Source: an uncultured Collinsella sp.
Lineage (GTDB): Bacteria > Actinomycetota > Coriobacteriia > Coriobacteriales > Coriobacteriaceae
Direction of reading: 5' to 3'
Assembly (NCBI GenBank): GCA_900547125.1
Contig: URFU01000016.1
Location: 1-26,672, forward strand
DNA length: 26,672 bases
Made by a program: the position numbers and the translations under genes. Each line of letters starts with the position of its first letter. Position 1 is the stretch's first letter. The notes under the pieces were generated by a model. The model worked only from the letters and a program-made list of their open reading frames with translations. It was not told the origin of the DNA and did no database searches. This document shows positions 7,519-15,755 of this stretch, one piece after another.

Positions 7519-8159
7519 GACCTTTCCCGAACTTTCACAACGGCACCGTCGCGCATGCAGTAAACCCGATCGGCCAGCTCCTCGAGCACCTCTCCGTCAT
7601 GGCTGGACAGAAGGACCTCACGACCCGTTGATGCCGCCATCGCCACAACGCGCTTGATCATTTCCACGCCCGCTTCGTCGAGGGCATTTGTTGGCTCATC
7701 GAGAACAAGTAGCTTCGGCTTTTCCATAATTGCCGCAGCTATCCCCAGACGTTGCTTCATCCCAAGCGAGTATGCTCGGAACTTCTTTTTTTCGTCTGCA
7801 TCGAGCCCCACGAGCCGCAGGGCAGAGCGAATGTCCTCGGGGGTGGCAACGCCCTTGATCTGAGCGATGAGCTCCAAATTATCGTAGCCAGACAGATATC
7901 CCAAAAAGGAAGGCGCCTCGATCAACATCCCCAGACTCGGCGGGAACGAGATGTCCACCCCAAGCCTTTGGCCATCGATAGAGATTTCGCCTTCGGTAGG
8001 CTTGATCAATCCGCAGACCGCTCGCATAAGCATGGTCTTACCCGAACCGTTTATCCCCTGAAGCCCAACCACAGTCCCAGGGTCAACCTCGATGGACACG
8101 TTGCGCAGAACATCGTTTTTGCCCATGCGCTTCGATACGTCCCTAACGATCACGCTCAT
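7515..8159 (-). CDS. ABC transporter ATP-binding protein (peptide/bacteriocin-type)
   Basis: A 214-residue cytoplasmic ATPase that would power the two permeases upstream of it. Walker A GINGSGKT is at residues 35-42, the signature is a degenerate YSLGMKQRLG, and Walker B is LLVLDEPTNALD followed by the SSHD switch histidine. This pattern (SLGMKQRLG, NALD) is typical of the bacitracin/lantibiotic (LanF, BcrA) branch. The start at 8159 overlaps the stop of the preceding permease as ATGA, with AAGGGGGA six to eight bases upstream. It is short for the branch (often ~230-300 residues) because the C-terminal regulatory extension is missing. Confidence 0.93.
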   Translation of the reverse strand: MSVIVRDVSKRMGKNDVLRNVSIEVDPGTVVGLQGINGSGKTMLMRAVCGLIKPTEGEISIDGQRLGVDISFPPSLGMLIEAPSFLGYLSGYDNLELIAQIKGVATPEDIRSALRLVGLDADEKKKFRAYSLGMKQRLGIAAAIMEKPKLLVLDEPTNALDEAGVEMIKRVVAMAASTGREVLLSSHDGEVLEELADRVYCMRDGAVVKVRERS

Positions 8160-8992
8160 ATCTTGTCCCCCTTTTCTATAAGGTCGGCCCTTCGAAACCA
8201 CAGTCCGCCCAACGATAGGCATAACGACATAATCACAATTGAAAACAAGACGCTCGAGCCCGTCGCGATTCCCTCTTTGACAATTCCGCCCCAGCGCAAC
8301 AGCATTAGGGCGTTGCCTAACAGCACCCAATGCCGCGCAAATGCCGAACAGATCAGGTAGCTCATTAAAACCACAAACGAGACCGACGGCCCAAGTACAA
8401 AGCCAACCGCTGCCTGCGCAAACGCAAGCGCCTCGAAAGCAAAAAAGAGACCTATGAAAAACGGCAGCGCAACTGCCTCGGCAGCTTTGAGAAACCACGG
8501 CGCCAAATTAGCCAGTTGAAGCGACTCACCATGAATGACCGCGCTGAACGAGGAGCTCACAACCAAGCTCCAAATCACAACAGAGCAAACCACCACGAGC
8601 AGCGAAAATGCCGTTACCGCCGCCACCAAGATAAAACGCGAGACCCACCAAAGGGCTCTTGACCGGCATCGAACAAGCGCTTGCAAACCAAACCCGTGCA
8701 ACGATTCGGTCAGATAATCGAGTGTTGTATAGAGAATAAGCAGAATGACAAATAGCCATCCTAACGGAGGCACAAACATGAGCCCGGGCCTAGGCTCAAA
8801 CGGAGCGGATCCGGCAAACACGAGCGCGAGATTATCAGCAAACCCCAAGGCATTCGTCCGAACCCCATACACAGAAGACAAGCCGTAGGCGTACACCAAG
8901 TTCGCAACGGTCACTGCCGCAATCGCAATAAAAGTAAGGATGTTCTTCTTCAAAACGGTCCTCAGGTCCGCGGCGACCAGCCTAAACAGCAT
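8156..8992 (-). CDS. ABC transporter permease (second of pair)
   Basis: A 278-residue membrane protein with about six hydrophobic segments: near the N-terminus (TFIAIAAVTVANLVYAYG), then after VPPLGW, and four more towards the C-terminus. It starts with LVAADLRTVLKKNILTF, the usual short cytoplasmic helix of LanE/LanG-type permeases. The ATG at 8992 shares one base with the TGA of the upstream permease, so the two are coupled and probably form a heterodimer with the following ATPase. Sequence conservation in such permeases is poor. The assignment rests on topology and context. Confidence 0.85.
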   Translation of the reverse strand: MLFRLVAADLRTVLKKNILTFIAIAAVTVANLVYAYGLSSVYGVRTNALGFADNLALVFAGSAPFEPRPGLMFVPPLGWLFVILLILYTTLDYLTESLHGFGLQALVRCRSRALWWVSRFILVAAVTAFSLLVVVCSVVIWSLVVSSSFSAVIHGESLQLANLAPWFLKAAEAVALPFFIGLFFAFEALAFAQAAVGFVLGPSVSFVVLMSYLICSAFARHWVLLGNALMLLRWGGIVKEGIATGSSVLFSIVIMSLCLSLGGLWFRRADLIEKGDKI

Positions 8993-9873
8993 CAGACCAC
9001 CTCGCGTCTTTTTAAGAATCTCGCGGAAATCAAAGAAAAGACGAACAGCAAGATGATTTCCGCAACCCCCGCTCGGATGTCGGGCCAGTTATTTAGCGAT
9101 TCCGACCTGATGCTGTTAAGAATGTTGCAGTTAAAGCCGACGCATGAAAGGACGCTAAAAATCCAATCGTTAACAAAATGCCATGCAACCATAATCAGAT
9201 ATGGAACGATCATCGCCTTGATTCTGCTGCGAAACACAACCGACAGACCGGTCACGGCCATGGATAGAACCCCCAGCGCCACCGCATCGAACAGCGTATA
9301 AACCAGCACGTACAACAGAGGCCGGGAATAAAACAGGCCAGAAAAATAGCTATGCAGATAGAGTCCGACGTAAGTCGATTCGTCGACTCGGGGGAGATAC
9401 GCGGGAAACAGCATGGAGACAATCAGAAAGTTCACGAGTAGCGGAATAGCCGTGACCGCAAACGCAGAGAGGAAAGCAGACAGCATCTTCACGTTCACGT
9501 ATGCATTTCTAGAAACACGCGTGCAGATCTGTGCCTCGTAACCGCTCAAACGCTCGGACAGGCATGACCACGACCCGGCCAACATGGCAAGCAACGGCAG
9601 CGCATAGAAAAACACCGACGCTAGCAACGGCGCGTTCGCGCTCACAACAATCCAGTTACCAAAGCTACTTTCACGCGTTTGGCCGAGGTATGTCTGAGAC
9701 TGCAGACCAATGCCGTAGCCAAAAGATAACAGCTGCTTGCGCTCGGCCTCGAGCGTCCACCACGCCTCGATGGCAGCTGCCATCGAAATGGCAGTCGCCA
9801 AAATAAGAGCCACCGCAAATATAGGATTGCCAAATATCTTGGACAGTTCGTGCCGTATTAGATTTCTATTCAA
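8992..9873 (-). CDS. ABC transporter permease (first of pair)
   Basis: A 293-residue membrane protein with roughly six hydrophobic segments and the N-terminal pattern LIRHELSKIFGNPIFAVAL, which is characteristic of ABC-2-type permeases. The large loop between the first two segments (about residues 40-80) would be extracellular. Translation most likely starts at TTG 9873: in-frame stops lie just upstream, no Met follows for 30 residues, and GGGAGG sits ten bases before it. The start lies inside the last codons of the small-peptide gene, implying coupling. With the next two genes it forms a complete exporter or immunity pump. Confidence 0.85.
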   Translation of the reverse strand: MNRNLIRHELSKIFGNPIFAVALILATAISMAAAIEAWWTLEAERKQLLSFGYGIGLQSQTYLGQTRESSFGNWIVVSANAPLLASVFFYALPLLAMLAGSWSCLSERLSGYEAQICTRVSRNAYVNVKMLSAFLSAFAVTAIPLLVNFLIVSMLFPAYLPRVDESTYVGLYLHSYFSGLFYSRPLLYVLVYTLFDAVALGVLSMAVTGLSVVFRSRIKAMIVPYLIMVAWHFVNDWIFSVLSCVGFNCNILNSIRSESLNNWPDIRAGVAEIILLFVFSLISARFLKRREVV

Positions 9874-10198
9874 ATGTCATCATCCTCCCATCGATGGGAT
9901 GGAGCCGAGCGACAGTGCCCGGCCCCATCCCGATCACGCCAAGAATGCAGGCCAAAGATGGATCTTCTTTCTGGCGATAGCCGGTTGCGCTCGTGCCAGA
10001 ACATTGAAAAGCGAAATCTCTATCTATGTTGTTCTTGCATGTGGCAATTCCGGCATCCGCGCTCTGCGAAATACTAGAAACCTGGGAAGTGTCAAACTCC
10101 TCTTGAGCAAATGATGCGGCAGGTGCACCCATCGACAAGCCCGCAACAATCGCCAAGCCGACTCCGATTCGAGCAATAGCGCTCCTTGGCTTAATCAT
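9866..10198 (-). CDS. Small secreted Cys-containing peptide (possibly DUF2712-like)
   Basis: A 110-residue precursor, the first gene of the operon. The ATG at 10198 has GGAG six bases upstream. A clear signal peptide (about residues 1-31) ends at a likely cleavage after ASFA, leaving a mature chain of ~79 residues with three cysteines. The segment DRDFAFQCSGTSATGYRQKED followed by GPGTV recalls small exported DUF2712 proteins encoded beside bacteriocin-type ABC transporters. That is a resemblance from memory, not a search result, and this protein would be a shortened member. It could be the transported peptide, a bacteriocin-like effector or an immunity factor. Its last codons overlap the first permease. 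Confidence 0.7.
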   Translation of the reverse strand: MIKPRSAIARIGVGLAIVAGLSMGAPAASFAQEEFDTSQVSSISQSADAGIATCKNNIDRDFAFQCSGTSATGYRQKEDPSLACILGVIGMGPGTVARLHPIDGRMMTFE

Positions 10199-10227
10199 GG
10201 CCTTCTCCAATCAAAAGCGGTTAACAA

Positions 10228-10239
10228 TGCGTCGACGCA
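10228..10239. promoter_or_regulatory. Perfect 12-bp palindrome upstream of the peptide/ABC operon
   Basis: TGCGTCGACGCA is a perfect palindrome 30 bases upstream of the small-peptide start, in the short gap after the LuxR-type regulator. It is well placed as an operator for the downstream operon. No -35/-10 pair with good spacing is seen around it. Confidence 0.3.
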
Positions 10240-10271
10240 CGGCAACCTTTGCATGAATGGAGAAAGATGTC

Positions 10272-10312
10272 TGTAAACACTCGCTATTGAGTTGATAATC
10301 CAGGCGTTTACA
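10272..10312. promoter_or_regulatory. Inverted repeat TGTAAAC/GTTTACA at the end of the regulator gene
   Basis: TGTAAAC (10272-10278) is mirrored by GTTTACA (10306-10312) across 27 bases. One arm overlaps the regulator's stop codon and the other lies ~75 bases before the peptide gene. The wide spacing suits a two-site regulator or looping better than a terminator; no U-tract follows on the minus strand. Confidence 0.3.
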
Positions 10313-12491
10313 CGTTATCTACCTGCGATAACAATGAAATAAGCTCCGCTTTGTTCTTGATCTTCAACTGGCGGTAAGATGCGGATCGCAACGCTTGCAC
10401 CGTAGATGCAGCATAACCTACGTCCTCCGCAATGGTCTTTGTCGTTGCGCCCTCTGCCGTCATCAGCAAAATTTGCGACTGAACATCAGAAAGGGAGCGC
10501 GACGCAAGCAGGGCAAGCTGGCGCACGCGAGCTGCTTCGGTAAGCCCGTTCGCGCGGTACTCCAAGACGGCCTTCTCGTTCTCAACCGAGCGGGCGAGCG
10601 CGATGTGCGTGACGAACATGGGCGCAGACCAGCAGACGATCACCGTTGCCACGACGACATTGACAGCCGAACTTTGCCCCAGCAACGAAGTAAGGAACAA
10701 CGGCTCGAAAACCATCAGATCCTGCGCCATGTTGAGCAAGACAGCCCAAACAGGAGCCGTCGCCCCAAAGCAAAGCATCCATACCCCGAGCATTTTGCGC
10801 TGCGGACAGCTACGCAGCACTATATATGTGAGCAGCATCCCCGTCAGTACCGCAAGTCCATGGATTCGCCCCCTAGTGGCTGCATAGATTAAAGCGGATA
10901 CACCTATTAACGCCAACGGCACGATAGCCCGAGTACGGCCACGCGCCTTAAATGAACACAGCCCAACAGCGAGCGAAGCCATAGACGCTATGCCGCAAAA
11001 CAGGACCGGCACAGCCATCAACGGATCGCTTACTAACCTCCATGCCGCTATATAGACAAAAGACCATACCACAGCAGACAGTATCGCCCACACGCTCGTG
11101 CTTTCGTGCTCAATCGCCCTATCCGTTCTAGTCAGTGCAGCTTCACGATTCAGTTTTTCACCCGCGTAGTGCAGTGACAGAAGCAGTCCGAGACCCAATG
11201 CATAGCTTGAGAGAGAAAAGGTAACAGCCCATGAAACACCGGATCCCCAATCACTATCCGCCATTACCAAGGGGCCCGCCGCAAGGAGGATAAAAAATAA
11301 TGTGAGCAGGTATCGAAACAGCCGGCGCGTCCGGGCTGATGCCAACATATCGTCAGCATGCCGCCGCGACAGCTCGGGCACTACAGCATCACCCTCGTCC
11401 ACAAACAACGCCACGAGCTCGCGTGAGCCCGCAACCGACGCCTTCCCGTATGCTCGGTGAAGCGTTGTTCGCACCGTCGATGGCTTCGTACCCGTCTCCC
11501 TGGCAATCTCCGCCGGCGTTTTCCCTTTGAGCAGCAGCCGAACAAACTGCTCTTCTCGAGGCGACAGGGCAGGGGAAAACACCCCAGCATCGAATGGGTC
11601 GGACGTGCGAGGGGTATCCGAATTGTTGTCCCGTTTCTCCCTTAGCAATGTGTATACGAAGGCGGCAACAGCAATAGCGGACCCCATCGACAGTGATGCA
11701 ATGACCGTGGCATCGCTTGCAAAGTATGCCACCTCGACAGCCGGAACAAGGCCAATGGGAACTGCCACGAGCACAGAACGGGCAAACACGTCGCCCTGCC
11801 CCCGACCAAAGGCGCGGGGACAGCAAAGCAGCGGGACCGCAGCCAATACGAGGTAGACCAGAGGAATTAAAAGCACGATGCCAATTGATGCGGGCGTTAC
11901 AGAGGGCATCCCCCATGGCTCGGGAACGACTCTCCATGAAACTCGACAGCAAAACAGCAGGCAAGACAGGACAACTATTGTTTCTGCAAAAAGCGCGCGC
12001 TGCGATCGGCGGGGCCCCCTTTCGCCGTCCCGCGCCGCCCCCCGTATCAAAGGAGAGCCCGCCGTATCCCAAATTACATATGAGAGGAGCAACGACCCAG
12101 TGAAGCACAAGGTACACGAAACACCATGCAACAACCAGATTGGTGCAAACGCGATTGGGATAGAATCTCCGCGAGCATAGAAGGCCAAGTCGACCCATTC
12201 GGGAACCACCACGATAGCAGCAAGGAAAACGCCGAAGACGCCAAGGCGACCCGGCCGTCTTATTTCTCTCCCCTTGCGGAGCGCAACACCGTGACCAAAC
12301 GCCGCGAGGCATGCGCCGAGGATAACGAGCCAGGTCATTGCACCTGATGCCAAGCCGATTGAAGATGAAAACCGGTGATAAGGGGTAACCGCCATTACGA
12401 TAAGCACAATGGCGCAGGCAGATGTGGCAGAACGGCGGGAAAAGAGCATATGGCCTCCATAGCGTGTCATTATATCGCTCGGGCTGCTCAT
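10308..12491 (-). CDS. Membrane-bound LuxR-type regulator with two HTH regions
   Basis: A 727-residue protein built of two similar halves. Residues 1-~300 hold about seven or eight membrane segments and are followed by a clear LuxR HTH (about 307-363: LSPREEQFVRLLLKGKTP, then STVRTTLHRAYGK). Residues ~385-640 hold another eight membrane segments, followed by a more divergent HTH (about 660-722: SLSDVQSQILLMTAEG, then STVQALRSASYRQLKIKNKAEL). Membrane LuxR proteins with one C-terminal HTH are abundant in Coriobacteriia; the doubled form suggests fusion or internal duplication. The ATG at 12491 has GGAG a few bases upstream. It lies 110 bp before the peptide/ABC operon on the same strand and is its likely regulator. 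Confidence 0.85.
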   Translation of the reverse strand: MSSPSDIMTRYGGHMLFSRRSATSACAIVLIVMAVTPYHRFSSSIGLASGAMTWLVILGACLAAFGHGVALRKGREIRRPGRLGVFGVFLAAIVVVPEWVDLAFYARGDSIPIAFAPIWLLHGVSCTLCFTGSLLLSYVIWDTAGSPLIRGAARDGERGPRRSQRALFAETIVVLSCLLFCCRVSWRVVPEPWGMPSVTPASIGIVLLIPLVYLVLAAVPLLCCPRAFGRGQGDVFARSVLVAVPIGLVPAVEVAYFASDATVIASLSMGSAIAVAAFVYTLLREKRDNNSDTPRTSDPFDAGVFSPALSPREEQFVRLLLKGKTPAEIARETGTKPSTVRTTLHRAYGKASVAGSRELVALFVDEGDAVVPELSRRHADDMLASARTRRLFRYLLTLFFILLAAGPLVMADSDWGSGVSWAVTFSLSSYALGLGLLLSLHYAGEKLNREAALTRTDRAIEHESTSVWAILSAVVWSFVYIAAWRLVSDPLMAVPVLFCGIASMASLAVGLCSFKARGRTRAIVPLALIGVSALIYAATRGRIHGLAVLTGMLLTYIVLRSCPQRKMLGVWMLCFGATAPVWAVLLNMAQDLMVFEPLFLTSLLGQSSAVNVVVATVIVCWSAPMFVTHIALARSVENEKAVLEYRANGLTEAARVRQLALLASRSLSDVQSQILLMTAEGATTKTIAEDVGYAASTVQALRSASYRQLKIKNKAELISLLSQVDNV

Positions 12492-12591
12492 TTATCTCCG
12501 CGCCTGCACCAGCCAGCATCAACGATTCAGGCGAACTCCAATCCGAGCCAGATCACGGTCCAGCTTTTGTCCGCAGTCCCCGCATCAAAGC

Positions 12592-12729
12592 GGGATGCGC
12601 TTTCCTTTTGAGTATCGATCCGGAAACTGCATCCCGTTCTAGGCCAATATTCTGGGATGCAGTTTCCGCAGCCTACCCCATTCGGAAAACGCATCCCGCA
12701 ATTTGGACGAAAACTGGGACGCGCTTTCC
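12592..12729. repeat. Five 14-bp repeats in alternating orientation, ~31-bp period
   Basis: Copies of GGGATGCGCTTTCC lie at 12592-12605 (+), 12622-12635 (-), 12654-12667 (+), 12684-12697 (-) and 12716-12729 (+). In the plus sense they read GATGCGCT, GATGCAGT, GATGCAGT, GATGCGTT and GACGCGCT at the variable centre. Copy centres are 30, 32, 30 and 32 bp apart, about three helical turns. Copies 2 and 3 form a perfect 15-bp inverted repeat (12621-12635 with 12654-12668). The array lies between the divergent regulator (start 12491) and the kinase operon (promoter ~12781), so it may be an operator cluster for either. A dispersed repeat family is the alternative. Confidence 0.85.
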
Positions 12730-12780
12730 GGATGGGTCGAGACGAGGGCCAAGCCAGATAGGCCACCTCACCCCGCTACC

Positions 12781-12808
12781 TTCACCATGCACCCGAGCGT
12801 GCTACACT
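12781..12808 (+). promoter_or_regulatory. Candidate promoter of the kinase/wall operon
   Basis: TTCACC (12781-12786) and TACACT (12803-12808) are separated by 16 bases, a fair sigma-70-type match. They lie ~80 bases before the kinase start and immediately downstream of the repeat array. Confidence 0.45.
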
Positions 12809-12888
12809 AGCAGCATCTATGCCACCGCGAACGGCTCGGCTCCGCGCCCGCCGCTCGCAAACGAACTTTAAACGCACGAGGGTTGGCC

Positions 12889-14742
12889 ATGCCGCTTTTC
12901 TCGCAACATACCGCCCGGTTCTCGCCGGACGTTCCTTTGGAGGGCACCAGCTCTCGCGAGCTGCTCAAGCGGTTCCAGCCGCTCGAGACGCTCGCGACCG
13001 GCGGTTTTGGCTCCATCGAGATTTGCCGCGACACGCACCTGCGCCGTCGCGTGGCCATTAAGCGCATCCCCCTTATCAACGGTGCCGGCATGCCCGCCAG
13101 CGACATCATGGATGTCCTGCGCGAGGCGCACACTGCCGCCATGCTTCAACATCCCAATATCGTGCAGGTTATCGACTTTACGCACGATACCGCCTATGCC
13201 TACCTCGTCATGGAATATGTCGACGGCATGTCCCTAGCCGAGTTTTTGCATCGCGTGGACGGCCATTCGCTCACCTTTGACGAGGCCGCGGCAATTGCCG
13301 ACGCGCTGGGCCAGGCGCTCACCTTCGCCCATAGCAACGGCGTGCTCCACCTGGATATTAAGCCCGCCAACGTGCTCATCGACCACTCGGGCAATGTAAA
13401 GCTCACCGACTTTGGCATGGCGCGGCTGTCGTCTGCCGGCGGCTTTGGCGGCTCGCGCGGCGGCACCATCGGCTACATGCCGCCCGAGCAGCTCGACATC
13501 GAGACTGGCACGGTTGACGAGCGCGCCGATGTCTTTGCCCTCGCCTGCGTAATCTACGAGGGCCTGTGCGGCAGCGCCCCCTTTATGGCCGCCACGCCCG
13601 GCGACTCGCTCGACCGTATCATCGGCGGTGCCACCTACCCCAGCGAGCTCATCCCGCACTTCCCCCCGGGAGCCGAGGCTGCGCTCATGAGCGCCCTCTC
13701 CCCCATGCCGCAAGACCGCCCCGATAGCATCGAGGCATTCTGCGACCGACTCCTTGCCGGCTTGGGGAGCGTGCGCGAAGGCCGTCGCAGCTTGGAGCAG
13801 ATGGTAGGCGAGCTTTCGAATGACGAGTGCGCGGCAGATGATATCGAGCCATCGAGCTACGAGGATGACACCGTCGAGGTCGACCCCGCACTTGGCTGGG
13901 CGGGCACGCGCTGGGGCCGCGCACGCAATTACACCATGCGCGGCATCTCGGCGCTCTCGTGCGGAGCCTTCAGCTTTTTGCTTATGCAGACAGCCGGCGT
14001 CGCGGCGCTTCCCGGGCTGGTCGTGGCGGCCGTCGCCATTGGCGCGGCGGCAGGCTTGGCCCCGCAGATTGGCTCGGCCATCTCGGCCGTGGGCTTTTTG
14101 GTGCTCATGGCCAACGCCACCATGCAGGCGCAGGGCATCCTGTCGATGCTGCCGGTCGCGGTCATGTTTGCCGCTGCCATGTCCGGTTGGTGGATTGCTT
14201 GGGGACGCACCGAGGCGGCTGCGAGCGCGACGCTCACCTGCGCGCTTGCGCTGGGTTGCCTAACCGGCGACGCCCTCCTTGCCGCCGGAGCCGCCGCGAG
14301 CATCGCGGCGTTTTGGCTCGGCCCGGCAAGCGCCGCGGCGGCCACGGGCATGGGCGCACTCTTTGCCCGCCTTGCTGCAGCGGCTCTCTCTGCGGGAGGC
14401 GTACTGGGGCTTAGCAATGTCGCCGCAGCGCTGGGAGACGCGCTCCTTCTCGCTGCAATCGTGCTGGTTGCAGCAACAGCCGCGGCAACATCGCTGCTGC
14501 TCAATGCTCATGCCAAGCGCGCCGAGCAGGGATCGAACCTTGCCGCCATCGTCGCAATTGCCGTCGCCGGCATCGGCTCGGCCGTATCGTTTTGTCTTGC
14601 ACACCATATGGAAATTGCCAGCCTTGCGGGCCCGGTCGTCGCCAAGGCGGCGGTTACGGGAATCCTATCCTCTATAATCGTCGGGATATGCCTTTATTTG
14701 CTCGGATACCAAAGAACCTATACGGAGAGTGATCTTTCGTGA
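12889..14742 (+). CDS. Ser/Thr protein kinase with multi-pass membrane C-terminus
   Basis: A 617-residue protein that opens the cell-wall operon. The ATG at 12889 has GAGGG six bases upstream. The kinase domain (about residues 25-290) has a glycine loop ATGGFGS (36-42), the VAIK lysine K58, a catalytic loop HLDIKPANV (H154, D156), DFG at 174-176 and PPEQL in place of APE. The catalytic loop has Leu where most kinases have Arg (HRD), so regulation by activation-loop phosphorylation may differ. After an acidic linker (about 300-335) there are roughly ten hydrophobic Ala/Gly-rich segments to the end, with no PASTA or other sensor. It occupies the pknA-like slot of actinobacterial operons. Its stop overlaps fhaA as GTGA. 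Confidence 0.92.
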   Translation: MPLFSQHTARFSPDVPLEGTSSRELLKRFQPLETLATGGFGSIEICRDTHLRRRVAIKRIPLINGAGMPASDIMDVLREAHTAAMLQHPNIVQVIDFTHDTAYAYLVMEYVDGMSLAEFLHRVDGHSLTFDEAAAIADALGQALTFAHSNGVLHLDIKPANVLIDHSGNVKLTDFGMARLSSAGGFGGSRGGTIGYMPPEQLDIETGTVDERADVFALACVIYEGLCGSAPFMAATPGDSLDRIIGGATYPSELIPHFPPGAEAALMSALSPMPQDRPDSIEAFCDRLLAGLGSVREGRRSLEQMVGELSNDECAADDIEPSSYEDDTVEVDPALGWAGTRWGRARNYTMRGISALSCGAFSFLLMQTAGVAALPGLVVAAVAIGAAAGLAPQIGSAISAVGFLVLMANATMQAQGILSMLPVAVMFAAAMSGWWIAWGRTEAAASATLTCALALGCLTGDALLAAGAAASIAAFWLGPASAAAATGMGALFARLAAAALSAGGVLGLSNVAAALGDALLLAAIVLVAATAAATSLLLNAHAKRAEQGSNLAAIVAIAVAGIGSAVSFCLAHHMEIASLAGPVVAKAAVTGILSSIIVGICLYLLGYQRTYTESDLS

Positions 14743-15749
14743 ACTTCCTGAACATCTTCGAGGACCACGTGGCCGGCATCTTCGGTGCCACCCGTGCCCC
14801 GTTCTCCTTTAAGAAGCTTGCCAAGCAGGCCGCTCGCGACATGGAGGATCAGACTCTGGTGATCAACGGCGTCAACACCGCGCCGGCGCTCTATACCATC
14901 CTGATTGCCGCCGACGACGATCCCATGCTCGCCCCGTTCTATCCCGAGCTTTCGCGCGAGGTCCGCGAGTTTGTGAAAGCGCAGGCCGAAAAGCGCCGCT
15001 ACGTCTTTGTCGGCGAGCCCCTCGTTCGCTTTATGATCGACCCGCAGCTGCGCGGCGGCAAGTTCTCGGTCTTTGCCGAGAACGTCGATGCCCCCACGCT
15101 CGGTCGCCTGTACGAGGAAGAGCGCGCCTACCAAAACGGCCTGGGCCAGAACAACTCAGCCGCGAGCCGTGCCGCCAGCGCCCCGCGCGCCGGCCAGCAG
15201 CAGTTTGCCGCCCCGCAGCAACACCCCGCTGCTATGCCGCAGCAGCAGCCGGCACCTCGTGCTGCCACTCCCGACCCGCTTGCCGTGGCCGACCCCTTTG
15301 CGCCCAATATGCCCGATCCCGCCGCCGCACCCATTCCCGTGCCCCAAACCGTCTCGCGCGACGCGCTTGCCGGCATGGGCGGAGCCGCCGCGACCGGCGC
15401 CGCCGCTGGCCTTGGCGCCGCAGCCAGCATCGCCTCCAACATGGCAAGCTCTCGCGCCCCGCAGCGTCCGCTCGCCCAGCTCGTCGACGTCGTGAGCGGC
15501 GAGAGCCACGCCATCACCTCCGCACAGGTGACCATCGGTCGCGAGCGCTCGGTTTCCGACATCGCCCTGCGCGACCCCAACGTGTCGCGCCGTCATGCCC
15601 AGCTCACCTTTACCGGCTCGGACTGGTCGATCGAGGACCTCAACTCCACCAACGGCACGCTCGTCAACAACCGTCGCATCACGCGCTGCCCGCTGCGCAA
15701 CGGCGACCTGCTGACGTTTGGCCTGAGCACGTTCGAATTTAGGGGATAG
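14739..15749 (+). CDS. fhaA: FhaA-like protein: DUF3662 plus FHA domain
   Basis: A 336-residue cytoplasmic protein. The N-terminal ~125 residues (MNFLNIFEDHVAGIFGATRAPF, then LYTILIAADD) match the DUF3662 domain of actinobacterial FhaA. A Gln/Pro/Ala linker of ~120 residues follows. The C-terminal FHA domain (about 245-336) has GRERSVSDIALRD, the phosphothreonine-binding SRRHAQ and NSTNGTLVN. It would read phosphorylated targets of the operon's kinases; in mycobacteria FhaA binds MviN and affects peptidoglycan synthesis. The start is GTG 14739, overlapping the kinase stop as GTGA, with GGAG 11 bases upstream. Confidence 0.93.
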   Translation: MNFLNIFEDHVAGIFGATRAPFSFKKLAKQAARDMEDQTLVINGVNTAPALYTILIAADDDPMLAPFYPELSREVREFVKAQAEKRRYVFVGEPLVRFMIDPQLRGGKFSVFAENVDAPTLGRLYEEERAYQNGLGQNNSAASRAASAPRAGQQQFAAPQQHPAAMPQQQPAPRAATPDPLAVADPFAPNMPDPAAAPIPVPQTVSRDALAGMGGAAATGAAAGLGAAASIASNMASSRAPQRPLAQLVDVVSGESHAITSAQVTIGRERSVSDIALRDPNVSRRHAQLTFTGSDWSIEDLNSTNGTLVNNRRITRCPLRNGDLLTFGLSTFEFRG

Positions 15750-15755
15750 TCGCTT

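Noticed and set aside
11389..12522. 377-codon alternative frame on the minus strand inside the LuxR-type regulator
   Set aside because: It overlaps the regulator in another frame, is Cys/Arg-rich and has no recognisable motif. The regulator frame has clear membrane and HTH segments.
12592..12729. CRISPR-like array
   Set aside because: Repeats are only 14 bp, alternate in orientation and are separated by 16-18 bp; no cas gene is present.
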